A DNA stretch of 64,000 bases from contig NZ_CP024307.1 in assembly GCF_002944405.1 (NCBI RefSeq), forward strand, positions 2,376,501 to 2,440,500, written 5' to 3'. The notes below the pieces were generated by a model that did not search any database, was not told the DNA's origin, and worked only from the letters and a program-made list of their open reading frames with translations. A program made the position numbers and the translations under genes. Within the stretch, counting starts at the first letter, position 1. The number at the start of each line of letters is the position of its first letter. The stretch comes from Sinorhizobium fredii (GTDB taxonomy: Bacteria > Pseudomonadota > Alphaproteobacteria > Rhizobiales > Rhizobiaceae). Positions 19,642-27,683 of the stretch are shown here, piece after piece.

Positions 19642-20550
19642 ATGAAAAGAATTCATAGATCGATTTTCCATACGTTCTTCCTTCTCTCTACGGCCGCGAT
19701 AGCATCCGTCGTCGTTACGACGGATGCGAATGCAGTAGAGCGTCGACGTATGACTACTGCGCAATGCAGCCCTTTGACAGAAGACAACTTTGCAGCGTGT
19801 TGCGTTGCGATAAATCGCTCGAAAATTCTTACTCCTGCGCAAATCAAAATGTGCCCGCCTCTGTCAACCGCGACCATTGGCAAGAACACGCGCCGAGATG
19901 ATCGCAGCGACACCGCCAGCCGCGGCAGCGGCAGCGGAGGCTCCGGTGGCTCCGGCTCCGGCGGTAGTGGCTCCGGTAGCGGGGGCTCCGGCGGTGGCGG
20001 TGGTTCCGGCGGTGGCGGCTCCGGCGGTGGTGGCGGTAGCTCCGGTGGTGGCGGCGGCTCTGGCGGTGGCTCCGGCGGTAGCGGTGGCTCCGGCGGCAGC
20101 GGTGGCTCCGGCGGTGGTGGTGGCTCCGGTGATGGCGGTGGCTCCGGCGGCGGTGGCGGCGGTGGCGGATCTGGCGGCAGCGGCGGCTCCGGCGGTGGCG
20201 GTGGCTCCGGTGGTAGCGGCGGCTCCGGCGGTGGTGGCGGCTCTGGCGGTGGCGGCTCCGGCGGCGGTGGCGGCTCCGGCGGCGGTGGCGGGTCCGGTGG
20301 TAGCGGCGGCTCCGGCGGCGGTGGCTCCAGTGGCGGTGGCGGCGGTTCCGGCGGTGGCGGTGGCTCCGGTGGCGGTGGCGGCTCCGGCGGCGGCGGTGGC
20401 GGCTCTGGCGGCAGCGGTGGCTCCAGCGGCGGTGGCGGCTCCGGCGGCGGCGGCAGCGGTGGCTCCGGTGGCGGCGGCAACAATGGAAATGGGAACGGCG
20501 GTGGCGACGGGACCCCGGGCAATTCCGGTAAAAGCGACGTCACCCGCTAA
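19642..20550 (+). CDS. Secreted Gly/Ser-repeat low-complexity protein
   Basis: A 302-residue protein. Residues 1-31 are a signal peptide ending DANA. Residues 32-92 are unique, with four Cys (positions 42, 53, 54 and 71) and the segment LTEDNFAACCVAINRSKIL. Residues 94 to about 280 are almost only Gly and Ser, in GGSGG/GGGGS-like units, with single Asp and Thr exceptions. The end is Asn/Gly-rich (NNGNGNGGGDG). GGAG lies upstream of the ATG at 19642. The upstream 140 bp are unusually AT-rich. The short Cys segment resembles small domains found in other rhizobial secreted proteins; function unknown. The repeats are likely to vary in number between strains. Confidence 0.8.
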   Translation: MKRIHRSIFHTFFLLSTAAIASVVVTTDANAVERRRMTTAQCSPLTEDNFAACCVAINRSKILTPAQIKMCPPLSTATIGKNTRRDDRSDTASRGSGSGGSGGSGSGGSGSGSGGSGGGGGSGGGGSGGGGGSSGGGGGSGGGSGGSGGSGGSGGSGGGGGSGDGGGSGGGGGGGGSGGSGGSGGGGGSGGSGGSGGGGGSGGGGSGGGGGSGGGGGSGGSGGSGGGGSSGGGGGSGGGGGSGGGGGSGGGGGGSGGSGGSSGGGGSGGGGSGGSGGGGNNGNGNGGGDGTPGNSGKSDVTR

Positions 20551-20633
20551 CGCATTGCGGTTAATGCGCGATCGCATCAAAGTCGTGCAACGCTCGCCTC
20601 CGATAGAGCGCAGCTACCGAGACATACGATCGA

Positions 20634-20666
20634 CAAGGGGCGGGTTCCGGCGGAGCCCGCCCCTTG
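20634..20666 (+). terminator. Strong GC hairpin downstream of Gly/Ser protein gene
   Basis: CAAGGGGCGGG and CCCGCCCCTTG form an 11-bp stem around a 10-base loop, followed by TTGCTG. The U-run is weak. It lies between the repeat protein gene and the nuclease-like gene and may end transcription of the former. Confidence 0.55.
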
Positions 20667-20765
20667 TTGCTGAGGAAAGTCAGAAACGAAGGCCGCCCGA
20701 CCTCCGCGAAACCTTTCAGCAACTCCTCGCCAGGATAATGCCCGCGCAATCAAGGACCGAATCGG

Positions 20766-21476
20766 ATGGCCAAGGCAAAATCCCCGCGACGGAAACGCAG
20801 CACACGCTCGAAAGGCAGCCGGGGCGGTATGATGCCCTGGTATCTCGCCGCTACGGTTCTTGTCGGGGGCATTATTGGCTATGATAACCGCGAACAACTC
20901 CGGGACTGGCTGGACCAAAGCGAAATGACCGCGTTCCTCTCCAAGTCGGAGAAGGCGCCCGAGAAGAGATCAAAGACGACCGTTATCGCCCCGCGTCCGA
21001 AGGAGCATGCGGGCACCGTCGCGACAAAATCGGCATTGGTCCCACCGGCACCGGTCGGCAGGCCGATGCAGCAGCCGCCGGCGCAACTCGCCTCCGTTCA
21101 AACGGGAAGCAACACTTTTTTCTTCTGCGGCATTCGCCACGATAACTGCGTGATCGACGGCGACACTTTCCTCTTCAACGGAGAAAGAATTCTTATCGCC
21201 GATATCGACGCGCCCGAGACGAAGCTCGCGAAGTGCGACGCGGAGCGGTCGCGCGGTTCCTATGCCAAGGCACGACTGCGTGAAGTACTGAACGCCGGGG
21301 AATTCACACTGGTCGCTTCATCGGGCGGATTCGCCGACGAGGAGGCGGGCAAGCCCCGCGTCGTCATGAGAGGCGGCAGGTCGCTGGGAGACCTCCTCCT
21401 TTCCGAGGGGCTGGTGAGAAAGCGCACCAGCCGGCCGGCAAGCTGGTGCGGCCAGGCTCCGCGCGCCTCCGGCTAA
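20766..21476 (+). CDS. Membrane-anchored thermonuclease-like (SNase) protein
   Basis: A 236-residue protein. A basic N-terminus (KSPRRKRSTRSKGSRGG) is followed by a membrane helix (about residues 24-40), a Pro/Ala linker, and a staphylococcal-nuclease-like OB-fold from about residue 120. The fold carries the family motif CVIDGDTF...ILIADIDAPE, with calcium/active-site Asp, and a later GKPRVVMRGGRSLGDLLLSEGLVR. If active it would cut nucleic acids outside the cytoplasm. Nuclease activity is not certain, because several rhizobial paralogues lack parts of the Arg/Glu/Arg triad. No clear operon partner is seen. Confidence 0.82.
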   Translation: MAKAKSPRRKRSTRSKGSRGGMMPWYLAATVLVGGIIGYDNREQLRDWLDQSEMTAFLSKSEKAPEKRSKTTVIAPRPKEHAGTVATKSALVPPAPVGRPMQQPPAQLASVQTGSNTFFFCGIRHDNCVIDGDTFLFNGERILIADIDAPETKLAKCDAERSRGSYAKARLREVLNAGEFTLVASSGGFADEEAGKPRVVMRGGRSLGDLLLSEGLVRKRTSRPASWCGQAPRASG

Positions 21477-21481
21477 ACCCA

Positions 21482-22384
21482 TCAACCGTACCGCAGGTGA
21501 TCGGCGAGCACTTCGGCAATCACGCGCCGCGACTTTTCGACTTCGAGACGATCGGTGCCCGGCATCTCGGCTGCAACGATCATGGCCTTCCACAGGGTCC
21601 AGCCGCGGCCGCGCGCCCAGGTTCCCCGGTCGAGAGGAAGTGCCGCACGAAACGCCTCGCGGCTATCGCCGCTGAACATCGTCCAGGCAATCGAGAGATC
21701 GCAGGCGGGATCGCCGACGCCGGACGTGCCGAAATCGATGACGGCGGTGAGACAGCCGCCTTCGACGAGCAGGTTGCCGGAACTGACATCGCCATGGAAC
21801 CAGACCGGGTTTCCCGTCCAGCTGGCGGCAAGCGCCGCCTCCCAGACAGAGCGCGTCGCATTTGTGTCGATTTGACCTTCAAGTGCATCGAGAGCCCAGC
21901 GCGTTTCGTGGTCGTAGACGGTCAGCGGACCGCCCCGGAAGAAATTGTGCTGCCCCGGTGACGGCCCTCCATCGGCGTCGATCCGCTGCAGGGCGGCGAG
22001 AAATTCGCCGAGCGTCGCCGCGAAGGCCGGCAGATCGGCGATCGGAGCATGCGTGGCGATCTCGCCATAGCGCCATCGATAGACGGACCAAGGCCAGGGA
22101 TAACCTTCGCCCGGCCGCCCCATCGCGACGGGCGCCGGAATCGGCAGCGGCAGGTGCGCTGCCAGCTGCGGCAGCCAGCGCTGTTCCTTCTCGACCTGCA
22201 GCGCATAGGACGCGGCACTCGGCAGACGAACGGAGAGATCATCGCCAAGATGAAAGGTCCGGTTGTCCCAGCCGCCATGCCGGACCGGTCGCACCGGCAG
22301 GTCCGCCCACTGCGGAAACTGAGCCGCGATCAGCCGCCTGACAAGGGAGCTGTCGATTTCGATGCTTTCGGAGGCGTTGACCAT
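21482..22384 (-). CDS. Aminoglycoside phosphotransferase family protein (APH fold kinase)
   Basis: A 300-residue protein kinase-like phosphotransferase. The Brenner motif is present as VWFHGDVSSGNLLV (catalytic Asp), and the metal-binding Asp lies in AVIDFGTSGVGDPACDL. The N-lobe has VRPVRHGGWDNRTFHLG with a nucleotide-binding loop. Members in environmental bacteria phosphorylate sugars, choline-like compounds or unknown metabolites as often as aminoglycosides, so resistance should not be assumed. The ATG at 22384 is preferred over a GTG two codons earlier. It converges on the nuclease-like gene with five bases between them. Confidence 0.87.
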   Translation of the reverse strand: MVNASESIEIDSSLVRRLIAAQFPQWADLPVRPVRHGGWDNRTFHLGDDLSVRLPSAASYALQVEKEQRWLPQLAAHLPLPIPAPVAMGRPGEGYPWPWSVYRWRYGEIATHAPIADLPAFAATLGEFLAALQRIDADGGPSPGQHNFFRGGPLTVYDHETRWALDALEGQIDTNATRSVWEAALAASWTGNPVWFHGDVSSGNLLVEGGCLTAVIDFGTSGVGDPACDLSIAWTMFSGDSREAFRAALPLDRGTWARGRGWTLWKAMIVAAEMPGTDRLEVEKSRRVIAEVLADHLRYG

Positions 22385-22447
22385 CGGCACTCGTTGTTAC
22401 GTCGGGCAGTCAGGTTGCATTGGCAGCGATCGTTTTGCAACCCAAGG

Positions 22448-23716
22448 CTATCCCTCCCCGCGCATCGTTTCCTTTTGCGTAATCAGGCGCGCGCTGTGCT
22501 GACCGCTCAGATAGATCCACAACCAGCTCCAGGCCACGGCGAAACGGCTGCGGGTGCCGATCAGGAAGTAGATGTGAGCGATGCCCCAGATCCACCAGGC
22601 AAGGCCGCCTTTGAGCTTTATCCTGCCGAAGTCGATGATTGCGGCCCGCTTGCCGATCGTGGCTAGGCTTCCCTGGTGGCGGTAGCGGAAAGGGCCCGGA
22701 GAAGGCCGGCCGGTGAGACGGGCGCGGATCACCCGGGCCACATAGGCGCCCTGCTGCTTGGCAGCGGGCGCAATGCCCGGCACCGGCATACCATTCTCCT
22801 GCTTGACCGCGGCGGTGTCGCCGATCACGAAGGCGTCCGCGTTGCCCGGTGCGGTGAGGTCAGGATCAACCATCGCCCGGCCCGCACGATCCGCCTCGAT
22901 CCCGAGCCACTGGGCGGCTGGAGACGCCTGAACGCCCGCCGCCCAGACGAGCGTGCAGCTTGGCACGAAACTGTCGCCGATCTTGACCCCGTCCGCCGTA
23001 CAGTCCGTCACCGGCGTTCCGGTGCGCACCTCGACGCCGAGCTTCGCGAGTGCGGCCATAGCATAGGCGGAAAGCTCTTCCGCGAAGGCCGGCAGGATGC
23101 GCGGCCCCGCCTCGACGAGGACCACGCGGGCCTGACGCGTATCGATGCGGCGGAACTCGTCCGGCAAGGTTCGGTGCGCCATTTCGGCAATGATACCGGC
23201 AAGTTCCACGCCTGTCGGACCGGCACCGATGATCGTGAAGGTCAACAGTGCATCGCGCCTCGCAGGGTCGTCCTCGACTTCCGCCTGCTCGAATGCGAGC
23301 AGCACGCGTCGGCGAATGGTCGTCGCATCCTCGAGCGTCTTCAGCCCGGGTGCGACCGCGGCCCATTCGTCATGGCCGAAATAGGCGTGGGTCGCGCCGG
23401 TCGCGAGCACCAGCGTGTCGTAGTGGATGGCCTGGCCGCTCGACAGCCGCACGGCCCTTTCCGCCCTGTCGATGCCCTGCACCTCGCCGAGCAGGGTCGT
23501 AACCTCCGGTCGATCGCGGTAGAGATGACGGATCGGCCAGGCAATCTCGGAGGTCGCAAGAATGGTGGTCGCGACCTGGTAGAGCAGCGGCTGAAAGAGA
23601 TGGTGGTTGCGCCGATCGATGAGCGTGATGCGGACCGGCGCGCCCTTGAGGTCATGCACCAGTTGCAACCCGCCGAAGCCGCCGCCCACGACCACCACGT
23701 GATGTCTTTCCTGCAT
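22448..23716 (-). CDS. Type II NADH dehydrogenase (NDH-2) / FAD-dependent oxidoreductase
   Basis: A 422-residue flavoprotein. FAD is bound at the N-terminal GGGFGGLQLV, NAD(P)H by IIGAGPTGVELAGIIAEMA (about residues 170-188), and the second FAD segment is DAFVIGDTAAV. The C-terminal amphipathic/hydrophobic part (WWIWGIAHIYFLIGTRSRF onward) attaches it to the membrane face. NDH-2 enzymes pass electrons from NADH to quinone without proton pumping. The gene lies 64 bp upstream of the APH-like kinase gene on the same strand. The closely related apoptosis-inducing-factor family is an alternative label. Confidence 0.9.
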   Translation of the reverse strand: MQERHHVVVVGGGFGGLQLVHDLKGAPVRITLIDRRNHHLFQPLLYQVATTILATSEIAWPIRHLYRDRPEVTTLLGEVQGIDRAERAVRLSSGQAIHYDTLVLATGATHAYFGHDEWAAVAPGLKTLEDATTIRRRVLLAFEQAEVEDDPARRDALLTFTIIGAGPTGVELAGIIAEMAHRTLPDEFRRIDTRQARVVLVEAGPRILPAFAEELSAYAMAALAKLGVEVRTGTPVTDCTADGVKIGDSFVPSCTLVWAAGVQASPAAQWLGIEADRAGRAMVDPDLTAPGNADAFVIGDTAAVKQENGMPVPGIAPAAKQQGAYVARVIRARLTGRPSPGPFRYRHQGSLATIGKRAAIIDFGRIKLKGGLAWWIWGIAHIYFLIGTRSRFAVAWSWLWIYLSGQHSARLITQKETMRGEG

Positions 23717-23792
23717 CGTCGCTGCCTCGTTCGCTGGATAAATCCAAAATTACACCGGCGCTTCCGACACGCCATGCCCGCGCCGCAGCATC

Positions 23793-24257
23793 CTACTCAG
23801 CGTAACGGACCGGAACCGCCGTGCCGCTTTTCAGCACTTCCATGGAGATCGAGGCGGTAACGTCGAAAAGCTCCACCTTTCGGACGATCTGCTTGTAGAC
23901 CATGTCATATTGCTCGACCCGCGGCAGGACAACCTTGACGATGTAATCGTAGTTGCCGGTCAACCGGTGCGCCTCGACGATTTCGGGAATGTCGCTGATT
24001 GCGCGCCGGAACGTCTCAATCCACTCATCGGAGTGATGCGCAGTCTTGATGAGCGCGAAGACCGTCGTGGGCACGCCCATCTTCTCGCGATCGAGAACGA
24101 CGATGCGCCTGGACACATAGCCGGCCTCTTCCAGCCGCTGAATGCGGCGCGAGCAAGCGGACAAGGAAAGGTTTACCCGCTCGGCGAGATCGCCCATCGC
24201 AACGCTCGCATCTTCCTGCAGAAGCGTGAGCAGCTTTCGGTCCCTCTCATCCAGCAC
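23793..24257 (-). CDS. Lrp/AsnC family transcriptional regulator
   Basis: A 154-residue feast/famine regulator. It begins MLDERDRKLLTLLQEDASVA, followed by the winged helix-turn-helix (LAERVNLSLSACSRRIQRLE, about residues 22-41). The C-terminal RAM/ACT-like effector domain contains HRLTGNYDYIVKVVL. It is divergent from the aspartate/glutamate racemase gene, with 221 bp between, and such proteins usually activate an adjacent amino acid gene on binding the amino acid. The inferred ligand would be an amino acid handled by that racemase. Confidence 0.9.
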   Translation of the reverse strand: MLDERDRKLLTLLQEDASVAMGDLAERVNLSLSACSRRIQRLEEAGYVSRRIVVLDREKMGVPTTVFALIKTAHHSDEWIETFRRAISDIPEIVEAHRLTGNYDYIVKVVLPRVEQYDMVYKQIVRKVELFDVTASISMEVLKSGTAVPVRYAE

Positions 24258-24478
24258 GCCCCTTACTCCTCACTCTATGCCACAACGACGCCTGAATCTT
24301 GCATGAACTGAAGAAATGACGCAAAAACCTATTGATGATTCTCTTTTAGATAGCCCTCAAAGCAAACAAATCCAACCCGAGTCGCGCCATAATCTTACGG
24401 CTGGATCGAGATAGGAAAGTGGCAACGCGCCCTTTCGGCTTCAGTTCCAGCAATTGGATGCAAAAAGGGAGCGAGTTG

Positions 24479-25198
24479 ATGGAAATGCGCAAGATCGGCC
24501 TCATCGGCGGCATGAGCTTCGAAAGTTCGGCGGTCTATTACCGGATGGTCAACGAGGCGGTTCGCGAGCGGCTGGGCGCGTTGCATTCGGCCGAGGTGCT
24601 GCTCCATTCCGTCGACTTCCAGAAAATCGTCGACCTGCAGAAGGCCGGCCGCTGGGACGAGGCCGCCCGGCGCCTGTCCGAGGTCGCGCGCGCACTTCAA
24701 TCCGGCGGAGCCGACTGCGTGCTGATCTGCACCAACACCATGCACCTGATCGCCGACGCGGTTGCCGCTTCCGTCGAGATCCCGCTGATCAACATCATCG
24801 ACGAGACCGCACTTCGTCTCAAGGCCGCCGGGAGTCGCCGGCCGCTGCTGCTCGCCACCCGCTACACGATGGAGCACGGCTTCTATGCCGAGCGGATGAA
24901 GGCGCACGGCATCGACGTGGTCGTGCCGGATGCAGACGGACGTACGCTGACCCACGGAGTGATTTTCGACGAACTCTGCGCTGGCAAGGTGCTGGACACG
25001 TCGCGTCAAGCGCTGGTGGCGCTGATCGAGAAGGCAAAGGCGGATGGCGCCGACGCCGTCATCCTCGGCTGCACCGAGATCTGCCTGATCCTTGATCCGG
25101 CAAACCTGCCCTTGCCCGGCTTCGATTCCACAGCCATCCACGCCGCAGCCGCCGTCGAGTTCTCGCTGAACTCGCGGAATGTGAGCCGCGCCGCCTGA
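24479..25198 (+). CDS. Aspartate/glutamate racemase family protein
   Basis: A 239-residue PLP-independent racemase. Two catalytic cysteines occur in the expected places: VLICTNTMHLIAD (about residue 80) and AVILGCTEICLIL (about residue 195). The N-terminus IGLIGGMSFESSAVYYRMVN is typical of the aspartate racemase branch. GGGAG lies seven bases before the ATG at 24479; a second ATG two codons later is possible. It interconverts L- and D-Asp or Glu, for cell-wall supply or D-amino acid use. It is divergently arranged with the Lrp-type regulator. Confidence 0.9.
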   Translation: MEMRKIGLIGGMSFESSAVYYRMVNEAVRERLGALHSAEVLLHSVDFQKIVDLQKAGRWDEAARRLSEVARALQSGGADCVLICTNTMHLIADAVAASVEIPLINIIDETALRLKAAGSRRPLLLATRYTMEHGFYAERMKAHGIDVVVPDADGRTLTHGVIFDELCAGKVLDTSRQALVALIEKAKADGADAVILGCTEICLILDPANLPLPGFDSTAIHAAAAVEFSLNSRNVSRAA

Positions 25199-25211
25199 GC
25201 CTCGGTGCCGC

Positions 25212-25616
25212 CTAGATGGCGGCGTCATACTCCGCCCGCGCGTTGCGGATCGCCTCGTGATTTTCGAGTGACCAGTCGACGAACGGCCTCAAAATCGTCA
25301 GAAACGATCGGCCGAGATCGGTGAGGCCGTATTCCACGCTCGGCGGCTGTGTCGGATAGACGGTGCGGCTCAAATAGCCGTCACGCTGTAGATCGCGCAG
25401 CGTCTGCGTCAGCATCCGCTGGGAAATGTCCGGGATCAGCCGGCGCAGTTGCGAAAAGCGCAGCGGGCCGTCGGCGAGCGACAGGATCATCAGCGAATTC
25501 CATTTGCCGCCGATATTGTCCATCACATCCCGCACCGGGCAGTCGTCGATGTCGAGCGGCACGCCGCCGACTAGGGCGACGCGCTTCCCCTTCACCTTGC
25601 CGGTCGCCTTGTTCAT
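25212..25616 (-). CDS. HxlR family transcriptional regulator (YtfH-like)
   Basis: A 134-residue winged-helix protein. [20 protein letters not shown] near residue 26 carries the redox-sensitive Cys typical of HxlR/QorR proteins, and [20 protein letters not shown] is the recognition helix and wing. It is divergent from an NmrA-type quinone reductase gene 154 bp away, the same pairing as ytfH-ytfG/qorR-qor2. It therefore probably represses that gene and is released by oxidation of the Cys or by electrophiles. Confidence 0.9.
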   Translation of the reverse strand: MNKATGKVKGKRVALVGGVPLDIDDCPVRDVMDNIGGKWNSLMILSLADGPLRFSQLRRLIPDISQRMLTQTLRDLQRDGYLSRTVYPTQPPSVEYGLTDLGRSFLTILRPFVDWSLENHEAIRNARAEYDAAI

Positions 25617-25770
25617 GGCGGTACCCTTTCCGTAACCTTCGCAGAAAAAACTGCCTCCTTTACAGCTCTTAGCAGATTACGGGATAAGAGCAACTCTCAA
25701 AAAGAGACCAGCATTCGACATCGGCCGGTCGAGGCATTGCGGAGCTGGAAAGCAAAGTGAAAGGAAGATC

Positions 25771-26658
25771 ATGTCCCAGAGATTGCTCGTAACCGGCGCT
25801 GCAGGTCAGCTCGGCAAACTCGTCCTCGATGCGCTTCTCGCCTCCGGCAAGACGAAGCCTGCCGACATCATCGCCACCAGCCGCGATACCGCCAAGCTCG
25901 CCGATTACGCCGCCAAGGGCGTAGAGACCCGCGCCGCCAATTTCGACGATCCGGCCTCACTCGAAAAGGCCTTTGCCGGCGCCGACCGGATCCTCATCAT
26001 CTCGACCGACACGCTTGACGAGCCGGGCAAGCGGCTGAAGCAGCATCTCGCCGCCGTCGAAGCCGCCAGGAAGGCGGGCGTCAAGCACATCCTCTACACG
26101 TCCATGCCCAACCCTGAAACCTCGGTCATTCCATTTGCCGCCGACCATCTCGGCACCGAAAACGCCATCAAGGCAAGCGGCATTCCCTATACGATCCTGC
26201 GCAATGCCTGGTACATGGAAAACCTGTTCCTGGCGCTGCCGCATGCGCTTCAGACGGGCCAATGGTTCTCGTCGGCGGGTGAAGGCCGGATCTCGCATGT
26301 GGCGCGCGACGATCTCGCCAAGGCCGCTGCCGCCGCGCTGGAAGCAGCTTCGACGGAAAGCCGCATTTATACGCTAACCGGAACAGAGGCGATGACGACC
26401 GCAGAGATCGCCGGCCTCGTCGCCGAAGCCACCGGCAAGCCGCTCGAGGTCGTCCAGATTTCCGACGAGGCTCTGGCGGGCGGGCTCAAGGGAGCCGGGC
26501 TGCCGGACTTCTTCGTGCCGATCCTCGTCTCCTTCGACACCAATACGCGCGAAGGTCATTTCGACCTGGTGACCGATGACGTCGCCATCTTGACCGGCAG
26601 AACCCCGGTCGGGCTGCCGGCCTTCCTCGCAGCAAACAAGCCTGCGCTCGTTCAGTAG
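25771..26658 (+). CDS. NmrA-family SDR, NAD(P)H:quinone oxidoreductase-2 like
   Basis: A 295-residue atypical short-chain dehydrogenase. It begins LLVTGAAGQLGKLVLDALL (GxxGxxG cofactor motif). Sections ILYTSMPNPETSVIPFAADH and YTILRNAWYMENL match QOR2/YtfG proteins, which reduce quinones with NADPH. No catalytic YxxxK is present, as expected for the family. AAGGAAGATC precedes the ATG. The divergent HxlR regulator gene supports the assignment. Confidence 0.9.
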   Translation: MSQRLLVTGAAGQLGKLVLDALLASGKTKPADIIATSRDTAKLADYAAKGVETRAANFDDPASLEKAFAGADRILIISTDTLDEPGKRLKQHLAAVEAARKAGVKHILYTSMPNPETSVIPFAADHLGTENAIKASGIPYTILRNAWYMENLFLALPHALQTGQWFSSAGEGRISHVARDDLAKAAAAALEAASTESRIYTLTGTEAMTTAEIAGLVAEATGKPLEVVQISDEALAGGLKGAGLPDFFVPILVSFDTNTREGHFDLVTDDVAILTGRTPVGLPAFLAANKPALVQ

Positions 26659-26727
26659 CAATCGCCGCGATGGCGATCGGCCCGGCGTCCCGACCCGGGC
26701 CCTCCATGCCCAGCCCGTCGTCAGTCT

Positions 26728-27060
26728 TTGCTCGAAGCCCGCATCCGCCACCCTGGCTGGTGCCCCGCCTATGCCATCGCCGCCTACCGGCGCTGGTTCG
26801 TCGACCGCGAGCCGGCCGGGAGCGAGCCAAACCTCTCGGCGAGCATCAAGGAAGCGGGGCAAGACCCTGCTCGCGTGCTGGAGGAGGCGAGCACACGGGC
26901 GGCCGCCGAGGCGCTAGACGCCGCCACTCAGGAGGCGTAGGAGATCGGCATCTTCGGTACGCCCTCCTTCGTGGCGGATGGCGAGCTGTTTTGGGGTCAC
27001 GATCGGCTGGAAGACGCCATCGAATGGCAGCACAATCTGGACCAGGGGAATCCGGGGTGA
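26728..27060 (+). pseudogene. Truncated 2-hydroxychromene-2-carboxylate isomerase/DsbA-family remnant with in-frame stop
   Basis: One frame reads FVDREPAGSEPNLSASIKEA and AGQDPARVLEEASTRAAAEA, then meets TAG at 26938-26940. It then continues as IGIFGTPSFVADGELFWGHD and RLEDAIEWQ to TGA at 27058. This is the characteristic C-terminal half of the DsbA-like isomerase family (FGTPSFV plus GELFWG.DRLE). The N-terminal half with the glutathione-binding Ser/Cys is missing upstream. The gene is therefore both 5'-truncated and interrupted, and is unlikely to work. Its former role was probably aromatic degradation or a GST kappa-like reaction. Confidence 0.7.
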
Positions 27061-27064
27061 ACGC

Positions 27065-27490
27065 TTAAGCCGCCCGCTGCCCTTCCTTCGCATCAGCGGG
27101 CGTTGCAATTGGCTTGCGCACCAGCTTGCCCTCTTCGGCCTTGTAGAAGAACTGGCTGGCGACCAGCCAGCCTTTCAGCGGCCTTAGCGGCGGAATACAG
27201 GTCAACAGCATGAAGGGCCCGGTGACGAGCAGATGCACCCAAAGCGGCGCACTGTATTGCACTTCCAGCCAGACGCCGAGAAACACGCTCGGCACGCAGG
27301 CAAAGCAAATGACGAAGAAGGCGGGGCCGTCGGCAGGGTCGGCGAAGGAATAGTCGAGGCCGCAGACCTCGCATTCTGGCCGGAGCTTCAAAAATCCCTG
27401 GAACAGATGCCCCTGCCCGCAGCGCGGGCAGCGGCCACGGAGGCCCGTATGGAGCGGCGACAGGGGCGGCCACTCATTGGTTGAAGACAT
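27065..27490 (-). CDS. DUF983 family membrane protein
   Basis: A 141-residue protein. The N-terminal part has two CxxC knuckles (RGRCPRCGQGHLF and CEVCGLDYSFAD) likely to bind zinc. Two membrane helices follow (about residues 60-85, FFVICFACVPSVFLGVWLE, and 90-112). The basic, charged tail is cytoplasmic. The family is widespread in alphaproteobacteria, has no proven function, and often sits near cytochrome oxidase genes, but not here. A second ATG one codon upstream (27493) is possible. Three GCATACA half-sites lie 90-125 bp upstream. Confidence 0.85.
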   Translation of the reverse strand: MSSTNEWPPLSPLHTGLRGRCPRCGQGHLFQGFLKLRPECEVCGLDYSFADPADGPAFFVICFACVPSVFLGVWLEVQYSAPLWVHLLVTGPFMLLTCIPPLRPLKGWLVASQFFYKAEEGKLVRKPIATPADAKEGQRAA

Positions 27491-27582
27491 CATTCTTCCT
27501 TTCCAAGATTCTCTTCGGGCGCGTGGGCAAACCGCGAATGGAGACCGACGTTCCACAGCACTGCCACAGGCCTCCCTCATGA

Positions 27583-27615
27583 GCATACATAGCATACACT
27601 CCTGGTATTGTATGC
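27583..27615. promoter_or_regulatory. Cluster of GCATACA half-sites upstream of DUF983 gene
   Basis: GCATACA occurs at 27583-27589 and 27592-27598 as direct repeats, and inverted (TGTATGC) at 27609-27615. A related TGTATG and TGCATG pair lies just upstream of the MocR-type gene at 29099-29115. MocR/GntR proteins often bind such repeats, so this may be a shared operator. The link is inference. Confidence 0.35.
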
Positions 27616-27683
27616 ATCCGCATCTGCGACAATTCGGCCCGCTTACGACGAAAGGCACGCCACGAGAAAAACGCAGTGCGTCC

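Noticed and set aside
19930..20490. Tandem DNA repeats as a possible CRISPR array
   Set aside because: The units are short, irregular and in frame with a Gly/Ser coding repeat; there are no spacer-repeat intervals and no cas genes.
19653..20543. Proline-rich open frame antisense to the Gly/Ser-repeat gene
   Set aside because: It is the necessary complement of GGC/TCC repeats; it has no signal peptide or ribosome-binding site.
21482..22384. Aminoglycoside resistance gene
   Set aside because: APH-fold kinases in environmental bacteria have many substrates and there is no resistance context or mobile element, so resistance is not claimed.
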